64,000 bases of DNA from Pseudolysinimonas kribbensis (lineage in GTDB: Bacteria; Actinomycetota; Actinomycetes; Actinomycetales; Microbacteriaceae). The notes below the pieces were generated by a model. It was not told the origin of the DNA. It made no database searches and worked only from the letters and a program-made list of their open reading frames with translations. The first letter of the stretch is position 1, and each line of letters starts with the position of its first letter. Location: positions 1,364,001 to 1,428,000 of the forward strand of contig NZ_BSVB01000001.1 of the NCBI RefSeq assembly GCF_030161895.1, given 5' to 3'. The translations under genes were made by a program, and so were the position numbers. Positions 33,840-44,232 of this stretch are shown piece after piece.

Positions 33840-35312
33840 GTGCAGCTCCAGATCGACGGCGGCACGCTCGCCTTCATCATCACGATCGCCGCGATCGTCG
33901 TGGATGCCGGGATCCGTATCGGCGCGCTCATCGTCGTGCCGCGCAACCGGCGGCCGCAGACGGCCGTGGCCTGGCTGCTCGCGATCTACCTCATCCCGTA
34001 CATCGGGCTGCTCGTCTTCCTCGTGCTGGGCCGCGCGCGGCTGCCGCGGGCGCGACGGCGCAAGCAGCGGGAGATCAACGCGTACATCCTCGACACGACC
34101 GAGGGCATCGAGCGGGTGCGCACCGATCCGCCGTGGCCGTCGTGGCTGGAGCCGGTGGTCCAGCTCAACCGGAACCTCGGCTCCATGCCGCTGGTCGGCG
34201 GCAACGCGGCGACGCTGTACGACCACGACCAGGAGGCCCTCGACGCGATGGTCGCCGAGATCGCTGCGGCGACGACGACCGTGCACGCCGAGTTCTATAT
34301 CCTCTCGCTCGACGACACCACTCGACCGTTCTTCGACGCCCTCGGCGCCGCTCGGGAACGCGGCGTCACCGTGCGGGTGCTGCTCGACCACCTCGGCAAC
34401 TCGGGCTACCCCGGCTTCGGCCCGGCCAAGCGCCGGCTGACGGAGCTCGGCGTGCAGTGGCACCTCATGCTGCCGTTCCAGCCGCTGCGCGGACGCATCC
34501 AGCGCCCCGACTTGCGCAACCACCGCAAGCTCCTCGTCATCGACGGGCAGATCGCGTTCACCGGCTCGCAGAACGTCATCGAGGAGCCCTACCAGAAGCG
34601 CAAGAACCGCAAGAAGGGGCTGCGCTGGCGGGATCTCATGGCCCGCTTCGAGGGACCGGTCGTGGCCGGCATCGACGCGCTCTTCGTCACCGACTGGTAC
34701 TCCGAGACGAACGAGCTGCTCACCCGCGAGGCCGCGCCGGCCCGCACCGTCGGCGACGGCGATCTCGACTGCCAGGTCGTGCCCTCCGGCCCGGGGTTCA
34801 GCGACGAGAACAACCTCAAGATGTTCAACTCGCTCGTCTACGCCGCGCAGAAGCGCATCAACCTCGTGAGCCCGTACTTCGTACCCGACGGCTCGATGCT
34901 CTACGCGCTGACGACCGCGGCGCAGTCGGGCATCGAGGTGCAGCTGTTCGTCTCCCAGATCAGCGACCAGTTCGGGGTGTACCACGCGCAGCGCAGCTAC
35001 TACGACGAGCTGCTGAAGTCGGGCGTGCGCATCTTCCTGTACCGCGCCCCGACGATCCTGCACGCGAAGTCGATCACGGTGGATGACGAGCTCTCGGTGA
35101 TCGGATCGAGCAACTTCGACATGCGCTCCTTCTCGCTCGACCTCGAGATCTCGGTCATGGTGCGCGGGCGCGCGTTCCTCGAGCGGCTGCGGGCGATCGA
35201 GGACGACTTCCGCGCGAACAGCACCGAGCTGACGCTCGAGGTGTGGCGCCGCCGCGGTCGCTGGACGAGCGTGCTCGACAACGTCATGCGGCTCACGGCG
35301 GTGCTGCAGTGA
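33840..35312 (+). CDS. cls: Cardiolipin synthase (phospholipase D family)
   Basis: 490 residues from GTG 33840. Two N-terminal membrane segments (FIITIAAIVVDAGIRIGALI and WLLAIYLIPYIGLLVFLVLG), then two HKD motifs: NHRKLLVIDGQIAFTGSQN and LHAKSITVDDELSVIGSSNF. It condenses two phosphatidyl groups into cardiolipin at the membrane. The length and the PLDc_N start fit bacterial ClsA. It overlaps the next small gene by 4 bp (GTGA). Confidence 0.93.
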   Translation: MQLQIDGGTLAFIITIAAIVVDAGIRIGALIVVPRNRRPQTAVAWLLAIYLIPYIGLLVFLVLGRARLPRARRRKQREINAYILDTTEGIERVRTDPPWPSWLEPVVQLNRNLGSMPLVGGNAATLYDHDQEALDAMVAEIAAATTTVHAEFYILSLDDTTRPFFDALGAARERGVTVRVLLDHLGNSGYPGFGPAKRRLTELGVQWHLMLPFQPLRGRIQRPDLRNHRKLLVIDGQIAFTGSQNVIEEPYQKRKNRKKGLRWRDLMARFEGPVVAGIDALFVTDWYSETNELLTREAAPARTVGDGDLDCQVVPSGPGFSDENNLKMFNSLVYAAQKRINLVSPYFVPDGSMLYALTTAAQSGIEVQLFVSQISDQFGVYHAQRSYYDELLKSGVRIFLYRAPTILHAKSITVDDELSVIGSSNFDMRSFSLDLEISVMVRGRAFLERLRAIEDDFRANSTELTLEVWRRRGRWTSVLDNVMRLTAVLQ

Positions 35313-35647
35313 GCGCGGGGTTCGGGCGGCTGGTGCTCGGCGGCTCGATCGTGGACGATCCGTACGCCGACGGCCTGGAGGAGATCGCGCGGTTCGAGGT
35401 CATCTCGGACGACGGGCCGCGATACCGCATCGACCGCCGCGAACCGGACGACCCCGTCTGGGACGGGCCGAGTTGGGGAGTCACTCGGATCCAGCCCGCC
35501 CCGGACGCGGTGGTCGGGACGATCATCCGCCGCGGCCTCCACCGTCTGCAGTACCAGTACGAATTCCGCAAGACCGGTGCGCACGTTGCCGGCGGAGCCG
35601 ACGCGATGCTCGTTAACGCCGTGTTCGGGTTGATCGGAGAGCTCTGA
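35309..35647 (+). CDS. Hypothetical protein coupled to cardiolipin synthase
   Basis: 112 residues from a GTG overlapping the cls stop (GTGA). The middle has ARFEVISDDGPRYRIDRREP and WDGPSWGVTRIQPAPDAVVG; there is no signal peptide or membrane segment. I do not recognise a family. Coupling to cls is the only functional hint. Confidence 0.55.
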   Translation: MSAGFGRLVLGGSIVDDPYADGLEEIARFEVISDDGPRYRIDRREPDDPVWDGPSWGVTRIQPAPDAVVGTIIRRGLHRLQYQYEFRKTGAHVAGGADAMLVNAVFGLIGEL

Positions 35648-35719
35648 CACGACGGACCGTGCCCGTCTCCGTCCGGGGGCGCCCTGGCCGTCGCCCCGGT
35701 CCTGGTGCCGTGTCAAACA

Positions 35720-35736
35720 CGCCTCACAGTGAGGCG
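35720..35736. terminator. Short perfect hairpin between convergent genes
   Basis: CGCCTCAC-A-GTGAGGCG (8-bp stem, 1-nt centre) lies in the 206-bp gap between the cls operon and the convergent reductase gene. The rest of the gap shows no gene. It could be a factor-assisted terminator or a protein-binding palindrome. Confidence 0.4.
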
Positions 35737-35853
35737 GAGCTCACATGCGGTTTCGAAAGGGGTGCGGAGGCACGCGGCCGAGTCAGTGGCGTCTCGACAC
35801 GTCCGCTCCGCGGGCTGTTCGACGGCCGGAAGCGGCAACGGATCCGGCGGAGG

Positions 35854-37209
35854 TCATTCGCCGCGGGAGACGCGCACCATCTCGTCGCGGGGCACGACCT
35901 TGATGCGCGCGCGTCCCTCGGGCTCGCCGAGGGCGATCTCGTGCGCGTCGAGCGCGTGCCAGCCGTCGAGGTCCGTGTACCGCACGCCGCGCTCGTCGAG
36001 CAGGGCGACGATCGACTCCTCCGAGGGCGACGCCGGGCTCCACCACGAGGCCTGATCGCGCACGAGGTGCTCGATCGTCTCCATCGCGTCGGACTTCGTG
36101 TGACCGATCAGCCCGACCGGGCCGCGCTTGATCCAGCCCGTCGCGTAGACGCCCGGCACGATGCGGTCGTCGTCGCCGAGCACCTGGCCCTCGTGGTTCG
36201 GGATGACGCCGTGCCGCTCGTCGAACGGGATGCCGTCGAGGGGCGATCCGAAGTAGCCGACCGCGCGGTACACGGCCTGCACCTCCACCTCGCGGAACTC
36301 GCCCGTGCCGCGGACGCCGCCCGCGCCATCCGGTTCGGTGCGCTCGTACCGGAACGCCGCGACCCGGCCGTCGGGGCCGGCGACGACCTCCGTCGGCTTC
36401 GCGAAGAAGTGCAGGTGCAGGCGCCGCGAGGCCCGCCCGGTCTCCCGCTGGCGCCACTGCGTGAACACCCGGTCGATCACGAGGATCTGCTTGTTCGACT
36501 CGATCGCCGCCCGTGAGGCCTCGTCGTAGTCGAAGTCCTCGTCGTGCACGATCATGTCGACGTCGCGCAGCTCGCCGAGCTCGCGCAGCTCGAGCGGCGT
36601 GAACTTGACCTGCATCGGGCCGCGGCGGCCGAACACGTGCACGTCGGTGACCGGCGAGGCGGTGAGACCCTCGTACACGTTCGCCGGGATCTCGGTCGGC
36701 AGCAGGTCCTCCGGGTGCTTCGCCAGGATGCGCGCGACGTCGAGCGCGACGTTGCCGTTGCCGATCACCGCGACCGACTGCGCATCGAGCGGCCACTCCC
36801 GCGGGTAGTCGGGGTGGCCGTCGTACCAGCTCACGAACTCGGCGGCGCCGTAGCTGCCGGGCAGGTCGATGCCCGGGATGCCGAGGTCGGCATCCCGCAC
36901 CGCGCCGGTCGCGAAGATGACGGCGTTGTAGTGGTGCTTGAGGTCGTCGAGGGTGAGGTCGGTGCCGAACCGCACATTGCCGAAGATCCGGATGTCGCCG
37001 CGGTCGAGCACGTCGCGCAGCGCGGTGATGATGCCCTTGATGCGCGGGTGGTCGGGTGCGACGCCGTAGCGCACCAGCCCGTACGGCGCGGGGAGGTGAT
37101 CGAAGAGGTCGATCGAGACGTCGAACGACCTCTCGTGCTTGAGCAGGATGTCGGCGGCGTAGATGCCGGCGGGCCCGGCTCCCACGATGGCCAGGCGGAG
37201 CTTGCTCAA
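35854..37209 (-). CDS. fprA: Ferredoxin/flavodoxin-NADP reductase (FprA/adrenodoxin reductase type)
   Basis: 451 residues from a TTG at 37209 with GAGAGGAA about 4 nt upstream. FAD motif LRLAIVGAGPAGIYAADILL, PAPYGLVRYGVAPDHPRIKG, NADP motif VAVIGNGNVALDVARILAKH, HVFGRRGPMQVKFTPLELRE, and the C-terminal YATGWIKRGPVGLIGHTKSD are all characteristic. It passes electrons between NADPH and ferredoxin in the cytoplasm. It is followed downstream only by the intergenic hairpin. Confidence 0.93.
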   Translation of the reverse strand: MSKLRLAIVGAGPAGIYAADILLKHERSFDVSIDLFDHLPAPYGLVRYGVAPDHPRIKGIITALRDVLDRGDIRIFGNVRFGTDLTLDDLKHHYNAVIFATGAVRDADLGIPGIDLPGSYGAAEFVSWYDGHPDYPREWPLDAQSVAVIGNGNVALDVARILAKHPEDLLPTEIPANVYEGLTASPVTDVHVFGRRGPMQVKFTPLELRELGELRDVDMIVHDEDFDYDEASRAAIESNKQILVIDRVFTQWRQRETGRASRRLHLHFFAKPTEVVAGPDGRVAAFRYERTEPDGAGGVRGTGEFREVEVQAVYRAVGYFGSPLDGIPFDERHGVIPNHEGQVLGDDDRIVPGVYATGWIKRGPVGLIGHTKSDAMETIEHLVRDQASWWSPASPSEESIVALLDERGVRYTDLDGWHALDAHEIALGEPEGRARIKVVPRDEMVRVSRGE

Positions 37210-37242
37210 CGGGTTCCTCTCGGTCGGGACGCGCGCGGCGCG

Positions 37243-38298
37243 CTACGCGGATCGCTCCACGATCGCCTCGGCGAACTTCGTCAGCGCCTTCTTCACCGGC
37301 CCGTCGGGCAGCGGGTCGAGGGCCTGGACGGCGAGCGCCGACCAGCGGCGCGCCTCGGTCAGGGTAGCGCGGGTCACGTCGTGCTCGCGGAGAGCGGTCA
37401 CGATGCGCGCGAGTTCCGCGTCGTCGGCGTCAGCCGAACCCTCGATGCGGGCGAGCAGGGCGGCGGCCTCGTCGTCCGACGCGGCGGCATCGCGTAGGTA
37501 GAGCAGCGGCAGGGTGGGCACGCCGGCGCGCAGGTCGGTCCCCGCCGCCTTGCCGGTCTCGTCCGAGGACGGCGAGAGGTCGATGACGTCGTCGATGAGC
37601 TGGAAGGCGACGCCGATCCGCTCGCCGAACAGCTCGACGGGCTCCTGGAAGCTCTCGGGCGCCTGTGAGAAGATCACGCCCAGGAACGCCGCGAGCGCGA
37701 TGAGCGAGCCCGTCTTGTCGGCGAGCACCTGCAGGTAGTGCGCGATCGGATCCTCGCCGGCGCGGGGGCCGATCGTCTCGTGCAGCTGCCCGAGGCACAG
37801 CCGCTCGAACGTGTCCGCCTGCGCCTCGAGGCCGCGCTCGCCGAGGCTCGCGATGAGCTTCGACGCCCGGGCGAAGAGCAGGTCGCCGGTCAGGATCGCG
37901 ACGGAGTTGCCCCACTTCGACTGGGCGCTCGGCACCCCTCGACGCAGCTGCGCCTCATCCATGACGTCGTCGTGGTACAGCGAGGCCAGGTGGGTGATCT
38001 CGACCGCGCGTGCGGCGGTGATCACGGCCGCGTTGGCACCCTCGCCGAGTTGCGCCGTGAGCAGCACGAGGGTGGGACGCACCCGCTTTCCGCCGGCCTC
38101 GATCAGGTAGCGGCTCGTGACATCCGCCATGTCGTCGGCGAACGCGACCTCGGCGAGCAGGCCCGACTCGACCTCGTCCAGCCCGCGCTCGATCGCGTCG
38201 GCGAACTGGCGCTCCTCGCTCGAGGCGAACAGCTTCTCGCCGAGTCCGAGCGACGAGCTGAGCGTGTTGCTGCGGCGCGCGAGCGGGGTCGGGGTCAC
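37243..38298 (-). CDS. Polyprenyl diphosphate synthase (menaquinone side chain)
   Basis: 351 residues from GTG 38298, overlapping the menG stop (GTGA). First aspartate-rich motif SLYHDDVMDEAQLRRG and second FQLIDDVIDLSPSSDETGKA, with the family-start IEAGGKRVRPTLVLLTAQL. It elongates farnesyl diphosphate with isopentenyl diphosphate to the C35-C50 chain. Coupling to menG and the neighbouring men genes points to menaquinone rather than other isoprenoids. Product length cannot be read reliably. Confidence 0.92.
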   Translation of the reverse strand: MTPTPLARRSNTLSSSLGLGEKLFASSEERQFADAIERGLDEVESGLLAEVAFADDMADVTSRYLIEAGGKRVRPTLVLLTAQLGEGANAAVITAARAVEITHLASLYHDDVMDEAQLRRGVPSAQSKWGNSVAILTGDLLFARASKLIASLGERGLEAQADTFERLCLGQLHETIGPRAGEDPIAHYLQVLADKTGSLIALAAFLGVIFSQAPESFQEPVELFGERIGVAFQLIDDVIDLSPSSDETGKAAGTDLRAGVPTLPLLYLRDAAASDDEAAALLARIEGSADADDAELARIVTALREHDVTRATLTEARRWSALAVQALDPLPDGPVKKALTKFAEAIVERSA

Positions 38299-39073
38299 GA
38301 GGGGTCCTTCGACGGCGTTGCGGCGGCGGGTCTGCGACGGGGTGCGGTGCGCTGGGCGGTGCGCGCCAGGATCGCCTCGTCGGCGGGCTTGTGGCCGCGG
38401 TGCAGGGCGACGACGCCGGCGGTGAGGTTGCGGTAGGCGACGCGCGTGAATCCGACCCCGCGCATCCACTGGCTCAGGGTGTGCTGGTCGGGCCAGTCGC
38501 GGATCGACTCGGCCAGGTAGTCGTACGCCTCGGGGTCCGTGCTGGTCGCGCGCACCACGAGCGGCATCACGAACCGCATGTACGCGCCGTACCCGGTGCG
38601 GAACAGCGCGCGCGGCGGCTTGCTGAATTCGCAGATCACGACGCGGCCGCCCGGGCGCAGCACCCGGTGCATCTCGGCGAGCGCCACCTGCGGGCGTGCG
38701 ATGTTGCGCAGCCCGAAGCTCACGGTGACCGCGTCGAACGAGCCGTCGTCGAACGGCAGCTTCTCCGCGTCGGCCTCGACGAATTCGATCTCCGGATGGC
38801 GCTTGCGCCCTCCGCGATCATGCCGGCCGAGAAGTCCAGGGCCACCACCTCGGCGCCGCCGCGCGCGATCGCCGCGGACGACGTGCCGGTGCCCGCGGCG
38901 ATGTCGAGCACGCGCTCGCCGGCCTGCGGGTCGATGGCCCGCACCGTCGCGATCCGCCAGAGTCCGGAGTTGCCGAGCGAGAGCACGGCGTTGGTGCGGT
39001 CGTAGCCCCGCGCCACCTCGTCGAACATGCCCGAGACGGCGCCCGGCTGCTTGTCCATCTCGGCCCTCGCCAC
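38295..39073 (-). CDS. menG: Demethylmenaquinone methyltransferase (one frameshift)
   Basis: About 259 residues. The start is probably GTG 39073 ([20 protein letters not shown]), because TAGGCT lies 7 nt upstream; ATG 39058 is the alternative. SAM motif [19 protein letters not shown], then one missing base near 38806 restores [20 protein letters not shown]. The second half has [40 protein letters not shown] and the UbiE signature. It methylates demethylmenaquinone with SAM at the membrane, the last step of the pathway. Confidence 0.92.
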
Positions 39074-39173
39074 GGGTTTCAGCCTACTGATTCCGCCTGA
39101 CCGCCCGTCGGGTCGGCGCCCGCCCGTGCGCTCGCGCCGGACCCTGTCAGCCCGGGATACGTAGGCTGGGACC

Positions 39174-40391
39174 GTGCGCGTCATCACCCGGCAGATCGAT
39201 GCGCCGTCCTCGCTCGTGCCGCTGCTGGATCCGTCGCGGCCGCTGCTGTTCGTCCGGCGCGGCGAGGGCATCGGCGGCATCGGCGAGGCGCTGCGCCTCG
39301 AGTTCTCGGGACCCGATCGCATCCGCGACGCGGCCGCGGCCTGGCGTCGCATCGCCGCGGACGCGCAGATCGACGATCCGGTCGGGCTCTCCGGCAGCGG
39401 GCTCGTCGCGTTCGGCGCCTTCACGTTCGCCGCCGGGTCGGACCGGCCGAGCGTGCTCATCGTGCCGCGCGTGATCGTGGGACGCCGTGACGGCGTCGGC
39501 TGGATCACCCGCGTGCAGGTCGACGAGGGCGACGACGCCGACGACCGGGTCGCGGCCGCCCCGTTCGGCCCCGAGTACCGCATCCCGCTGCGCCCGGGGG
39601 CGACGCCGCCGGACCGGTACCGCGAGATCGTCGCGGAGGCCGTGCGCCGCATCCACGCCGGCGACGCTGCGAAGGTCGTGCTCGCACGCGACCTGGTCGG
39701 CCACATTCCCGTCGATGCCGACCTGCGCCGGGTGGTCGGCGAGCTCGCCCTCGGCTACCCCGACACCTGGACGTTCGCCATCGACGGCTTGCTCGGCTCC
39801 AGCCCCGAGACGCTGGTGCGCGTCGGGCACGGCACGGTGACGGCACGTGTGCTCGCCGGGTCGGCGGCCCGCGGCGTCGACGCGGCGAGCGATCAGGCCG
39901 CGGCCCTCGCCCTCGCGACCTCGACCAAGGACCTCGACGAGCACCGCTTCGCCGTGCAGAGCGTGCTCGCCTCCCTGGAGGGCCACGTGCGCGGTGTCGC
40001 CGCGAGCGAGGTGCCCTACGCGCTCAAGCTGCCGAACCTCTGGCACCTCGCCACCGACGTCGAGGCGGGCCTGGCCGACGGCTCGAGCGTGCTCGACCTG
40101 GCCGCCGCCCTGCACCCGACCGCGGCGATCGCGGGCACCCCGACCGACGCGGCCGTCGCGGCGATCGCGGAGCTCGAGGGCATCGACCGCCGCCGCTACA
40201 GCGGCCCGGTCGGCTGGATCGACGCGGCCGGCAACGGCAAGTGGGCGATCGCGCTGCGCAGCGCCGAGGTGGATGCCGCCGGCGGCGTCACCGCGTACGC
40301 GGGCGCCGGCATCGTCGCCGACTCCGATCCCGAGCACGAACTGGCCGAGACGCGGCTGAAGTTCCGCCCCATCGTGGAGGCCTTCGGCTGA
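39174..40391 (+). CDS. menF: Isochorismate synthase (MenF)
   Basis: 405 residues from GTG 39174, TAGGCT 6 nt upstream. Chorismate-binding domain: [72 protein letters not shown] and [20 protein letters not shown] with the acidic Mg-site residues further on ([16 protein letters not shown]). It converts chorismate to isochorismate, the first step of menaquinone synthesis. It is divergent from menG, and the two TAGGCT boxes face away from each other in the 100-bp gap. Confidence 0.93.
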   Translation: MRVITRQIDAPSSLVPLLDPSRPLLFVRRGEGIGGIGEALRLEFSGPDRIRDAAAAWRRIAADAQIDDPVGLSGSGLVAFGAFTFAAGSDRPSVLIVPRVIVGRRDGVGWITRVQVDEGDDADDRVAAAPFGPEYRIPLRPGATPPDRYREIVAEAVRRIHAGDAAKVVLARDLVGHIPVDADLRRVVGELALGYPDTWTFAIDGLLGSSPETLVRVGHGTVTARVLAGSAARGVDAASDQAAALALATSTKDLDEHRFAVQSVLASLEGHVRGVAASEVPYALKLPNLWHLATDVEAGLADGSSVLDLAAALHPTAAIAGTPTDAAVAAIAELEGIDRRRYSGPVGWIDAAGNGKWAIALRSAEVDAAGGVTAYAGAGIVADSDPEHELAETRLKFRPIVEAFG

Positions 40392-40394
40392 CTG

Positions 40395-40439
40395 GCCGAA
40401 AACGCATAGTCGCGGGCACGCGCACTGGGCGTTTTCGGC
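40395..40439. terminator. Palindrome between menF and the PPK2 gene
   Basis: GCCGAAAACGC (40395-40405) and GCGTTTTCGGC (40429-40439), an 11-bp perfect stem around a GCGGGCACGCGC-type loop. It lies just after the menF stop and at the likely 3-prime end of the PPK2 gene, so it may end both convergent transcripts. Its layout resembles the dispersed ATGGCAAA palindromes but the arm sequence differs. Confidence 0.65.
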
Positions 40440-41261
40440 TAGGAGCCGGGCGCGTTCCGCGGCGACGTCGTAGTCCGGGCGCGGCCAGTGCAGGTCGAGG
40501 CCGCGGAGGGCATCCGTCAGCAATCGCTGCACCGCGAGTCGTGCGAACTTGTGGTCGGCCGGCACCACGTACCAGGGCGCATCCGGCGTCGACGTGCGCC
40601 GGATCGCGATCTCATACTCTTCCATGTACCGGCCCCACAGCTCCCGTTCATCGACGTCGCCGGGGCTGTACTTCCACTGCTTCGTCGGGTCGTCGAGCCG
40701 CGCGAGCAGACGATCGCGCTGCTCCTGCGGCGAGATGTGCAGCATGACCTTGACGATCGTGGTGCCGGCCGCCACGAGCTCCGCCTCGAAGTCGACGATC
40801 GCCGCATAGCGCGCCTCGATCACCTCGGGCGACGCGAGCGCGTGCACGCGATGGATGAGCACGTCCTCGTAGTGCGAGCGGTCGAAGACGCCCAGCATCC
40901 CGGGGGCCGGCAGTTCGCGCCGGATCCGCCAGAGCACGTCATGCGCCTTCTCCTCGTCGGTCGGCGCCTTGAACGCGTGCAGCGCGACCCCCTGCACGTC
41001 GACGGAACCCACGACGTGGCTGACGACGCCACCCTTGCCGGCCGTGTCCATCGCCTGAAGCACCAGCAGCACGCTGCGGCGGTCGCCGTTCAGGCCGGCG
41101 GCGAACAGCCTCTCCTGCAGCTCGGCGAGCTCGGCCGCGCCCTTCGCGAGCGCCCTCCTTCCCGCCTTCTTGCCGCCGTCGAACCCGGGGGTGGATGCCG
41201 GATCCACGTCCGCGAGGGCGAACTGCGGTCCGGCGGCGGTCAGCGGTGCGTGGTGGGCCAT
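40440..41261 (-). CDS. ppk2: Polyphosphate kinase 2 family protein
   Basis: About 273 residues; ATG 41261 has TAGCGT 6 nt upstream. PPK2 motifs: VLLVLQAMDTAGKGGVVSHV (Walker A), GVFDRSHYEDVLIHRV (Walker B) and MLHISPQEQRDRLLARLDDP, with the lid KQWKYSPGDVDERELWGRY. It transfers phosphate between polyphosphate and nucleotides. The expected C-terminus falls at about 40440 (DYDVAAERARLLAE), but no stop is in frame there and the frame stays open antisense to menF down to 39147. A small sequence error near 40440 is the simplest explanation; the given end is an estimate. Confidence 0.85.
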
Positions 41262-41290
41262 GCCCGCACGCTATGCGCACAATGGTCGGA

Positions 41291-42190
41291 ATGGGTACCG
41301 CATCCGCCCGCTCCCGAGAGTCCCAGGGGACGTCGGCGAGGCCATCGACCGGCAGCGTGCTCGTCGGCCTCGCCACCGGGCTCGGACCGCTGCACCTGAT
41401 CGTGGTCGGCCTGACGATCTCGGTGGCGGTGTGGGCGTGGTTCGCGATGATCATCGGGTCGGGGCCCGACTGGGACACGTTCGGCTGGACGTTCTTCCTC
41501 ACCAGCGTCGCCGGCGGACTGCTCCAGATCATCGCGGTGTTCTGGATCGACGGCACCGGCAGCCTGCGCGAGCGGCTGACCGTCCGGGTGGCGGAGGGAC
41601 CTCGCGGGGTCCCGCTGCTGCTGCTCGTGCCCGCCGTCGTGTACGCGATCGTCTTCTTCGCCTCGGCGCGCCCCGACATCCCCGCCGACGGGTTCGAATA
41701 CGGCTGGAGCGTCTACCAGGCGATCGGGGTCCTCCTGATGCTCTCCGTCGTCGGCGCCGCCCTCGGCGGCGGGGTCGCGTTCATCATCATGGTGCCGATC
41801 GGGATCCTCGTCGCGGCGGTGCTCCCGCGCACTCAGGCTGAGCGAGACGGCACCAGCCGCAGCACCGCGTTCGGCACCATGACCCCGCTCAACCTGGTCG
41901 CCGGCGTCGCCATTCTGGCCGGCGCGGTGTCGTTCGCCATCGCGATGCAGTTCGTGCTGGCCGCGGGATCCGGGTCGACCCGCGCCGACATGGCACGTCA
42001 GTTCGTCGCGCTCGTCAGCCTCCGCGGCGGGCTCCTGCCGACGATCTGGGCGCTCGCGAGCATCGCCCTGATCGTGGTGGGCGCCGTCGTCAGCAACCGT
42101 GAGCAGGACGCTGGGCTGCGCCGCGCCGCACGCGCCGTCAGTGGGCCAGCGGCACCTCGATCAGGGTCCGGGTCGCACCCGCATCGGTGA
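41291..42190 (+). CDS. Membrane protein of unknown function (DUF6264-like)
   Basis: About 299 residues; in-frame ATGs at 41273 and 41282 are alternatives. Several membrane segments are clear (LHLIVVGLTISVAVWAWFAM, LLLLVPAVVYAIVFFASA, GVLLMLSVVGAALGGGVAFI, and two near the C-terminus). It resembles DUF6264-type proteins common in Microbacteriaceae near menD. Function is unknown. The last 53 bp overlap the convergent menD end; the tail after the final helix is low-complexity and may be affected by a missing base. Confidence 0.65.
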   Translation: MGTASARSRESQGTSARPSTGSVLVGLATGLGPLHLIVVGLTISVAVWAWFAMIIGSGPDWDTFGWTFFLTSVAGGLLQIIAVFWIDGTGSLRERLTVRVAEGPRGVPLLLLVPAVVYAIVFFASARPDIPADGFEYGWSVYQAIGVLLMLSVVGAALGGGVAFIIMVPIGILVAAVLPRTQAERDGTSRSTAFGTMTPLNLVAGVAILAGAVSFAIAMQFVLAAGSGSTRADMARQFVALVSLRGGLLPTIWALASIALIVVGAVVSNREQDAGLRRAARAVSGPAAPRSGSGSHPHR

Positions 42191-43789
42191 GGGCGGGCAT
42201 CAGGTCACCGCGGGTCTCGACCCGGCGGAACTCCCAGCCGTAGGCCGCGGCGAGCGCCGCCGTGTCCACGCTCTGCGGGGTGCGCATGACGCGCGCGTAG
42301 AGCGCGGGGTCGGCCGACGCGACCTCGAGCGTGTCGAAGATCGAGCCCCCGCCGTCGTCGCCGACGATGAGCTGCAGGCGGCCCTCGATCTCCGCCCCGC
42401 CGGAGCCGAGCAGCGACCCGGCGTCGTGCAGCAGGGCGAGGTCGCCCAGCAGCACCCGGATCACGCCGCGGTCGGCGGTCGCGAGCGCGATGCCCGAGGC
42501 GGTCGCGATGGTGCCGTCGATGCCGCCGAGACCGCGGTTCGCGTGCACGCGGATCCGCTTGCCGGCGGCGATCCGGTCGAGTTCGCGGATCAGCCGCGAC
42601 GCCGCCACGACGAGCCGGTCGTGCGGCCAGGTGGCATCCCACACCGACCGTGCCAGCAGACGCCGCGTGACCGGCTCGCGCAGCTGGGCCAGCTGGTCGC
42701 GCGCCCACCGCGCCCGTTCGAGCGCGTCGTCGGTGAGCGCGGCACCGAGCGGCTCGTCCGCGCTCTCGTCGAGGATGCGGCGGGATGCCGTCACCCAGCG
42801 CCCGATCCACGAGCGGCCCGCCGCGAGACCGGCCTCGTCGGGGACGACCGTGACGGCATCCGCGAACCGCGTCACGACCCGCCCGGGGTCGTAATCGTCG
42901 CGGCCGGGGTGCGCACGACGACCGTCTCGACGCCGGGCCGCTGGATGAGGGCGGGCACCTCGCGGCTGAGCGTCGGATGCCCGAAGACCACCACCCGCTC
43001 GACCCGGTCGCCGAAGTTGCCGGCGTCGATGAGCTCCCGATACGCCGCGACGAGGTTCGGGCCGAACCGGGCGCCGCTCGACACCTCGGCCAGCAGCGGC
43101 GCGCCCAGCTCGCGCGCGACCTCCTCGGCCCGCTCGCCCGCGCGGTTGCCGGCGACGACCACCGTGCCGGGCGCGGGGCGCAGTTCGACGGTCTCGCCCG
43201 AGCGGGTGGGAGCGGTCCACGTACCCGGCTCGACCTCCGGGAGCCGCGCGTCGCCGGAGAGCGGCTCGCGGAACGCCAGATTCAGCTGCACGGGACCCGC
43301 GCCGTCGGCCGACGACGCGGCCGCGAGCGCCTCGCGCGCCAGCTCGGGGGCGCCCTGAGCGCCCGCAGGCGGCGGCACATCCCATGACCGGCGCACCGCC
43401 GACCCGAAGATGCCGTCCTGGATCGTCGCCTGATTCGCGCCGATGCCGCGCAGCTCCTCCGGGCGGTCGGCGGTCAGCAGCAGCAACGGGATGCCGGCGT
43501 GCGACGCCTCGAGCACCGCCGGATGGAGGTTGGCCACCGCCGTGCCCGACGTCGTGATCACCGCGACCGGGATGCCCGACTCCGCGGCGATGCCGAGCGC
43601 GAGGAAGCCCGCCGAGCGCTCGTCGATGCGCACGTGCAGCCGCAGCAGCTCGGCGCGCTCCAGCTGCGCGGCGGCGAGCGCGAGGGCCTGCGAGCGCGAA
43701 CCCGGGCTGAGCACGACGTCGCGCACGCCGAGACGCACGAATTCGGCGAGCAGCGCGACGGCGAACTCGCTGGACGGGGCGGCGCTCAC
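42138..43789 (-). CDS. menD: SEPHCHC synthase (MenD), one frameshift
   Basis: About 550 residues. ThDP-enzyme motifs: VLSPGSRSQALALAAAQLE, DERSAGFLALGIAAESG, VITTSGTAVANLHPAV and LLTADRPEELRGIGANQ in the first half. One missing base near 42899 restores RDDYDPGRVVTRFADAV, and the second half has VHANRGLGGIDGTIATASG and VLLGDLALLHDAGS. It joins 2-oxoglutarate to isochorismate with ThDP and Mg. Its ATG overlaps the preceding small gene. Confidence 0.93.
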
Positions 43790-44178
43790 CCGGCGGGCTT
43801 CGTGTCGTCCGGGTTGCCCGCGGTCGGGTCGTCGCGCTCGGCGAGGCGGCGCTCGAGGTCGCGGATGCGCTGCGCCTGCTCCTGCTCCCGCGCGATCCGG
43901 CTCAGGAAGTCGGGATCGTCATCCGGGGCCCGCGGGCCCGAGCGCGGGGATGCCGCCGAGGGTCCCTCCGCCGCATAGCGACCGTGGTTGCGCGGCTCGA
44001 GCCGCTCGCGCCCGACGAAGAACCAGAGCAACGGCCCGACGATGAACAGCAGCAGCGAGATCAGCACCCATGCCCACTTGGGCAGCCCGCGCACCCGTGA
44101 CGAATCGATGAGCGAGATGTCGACGATCGCGACGACCGTCAGCACCAGGTCGATGATCCCGGGGAGCAGGCGGAGCAT
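43786..44178 (-). CDS. Small PLDc_N-type membrane protein
   Basis: 130 residues; two membrane segments (LLPGIIDLVLTVVAIVDISL and LPKWAWVLISLLLFIVGPLL) with the W-x-x-x-x-P pattern of the PLDc_N domain, then a charged tail with a coiled-coil-like ARE-QEQAQRIRDLERRLAE. TAGGAT lies 6 nt before the ATG, so it is likely leaderless. It overlaps menD by 4 bp, which ties its expression to the menaquinone genes; function unknown. Confidence 0.75.
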   Translation of the reverse strand: MLRLLPGIIDLVLTVVAIVDISLIDSSRVRGLPKWAWVLISLLLFIVGPLLWFFVGRERLEPRNHGRYAAEGPSAASPRSGPRAPDDDPDFLSRIAREQEQAQRIRDLERRLAERDDPTAGNPDDTKPAG

Positions 44179-44232
44179 GCTCGGATCCTACGCGCCGAGC
44201 CCGTGCACAGCGGCGGATCGTAGGATGCCGGG

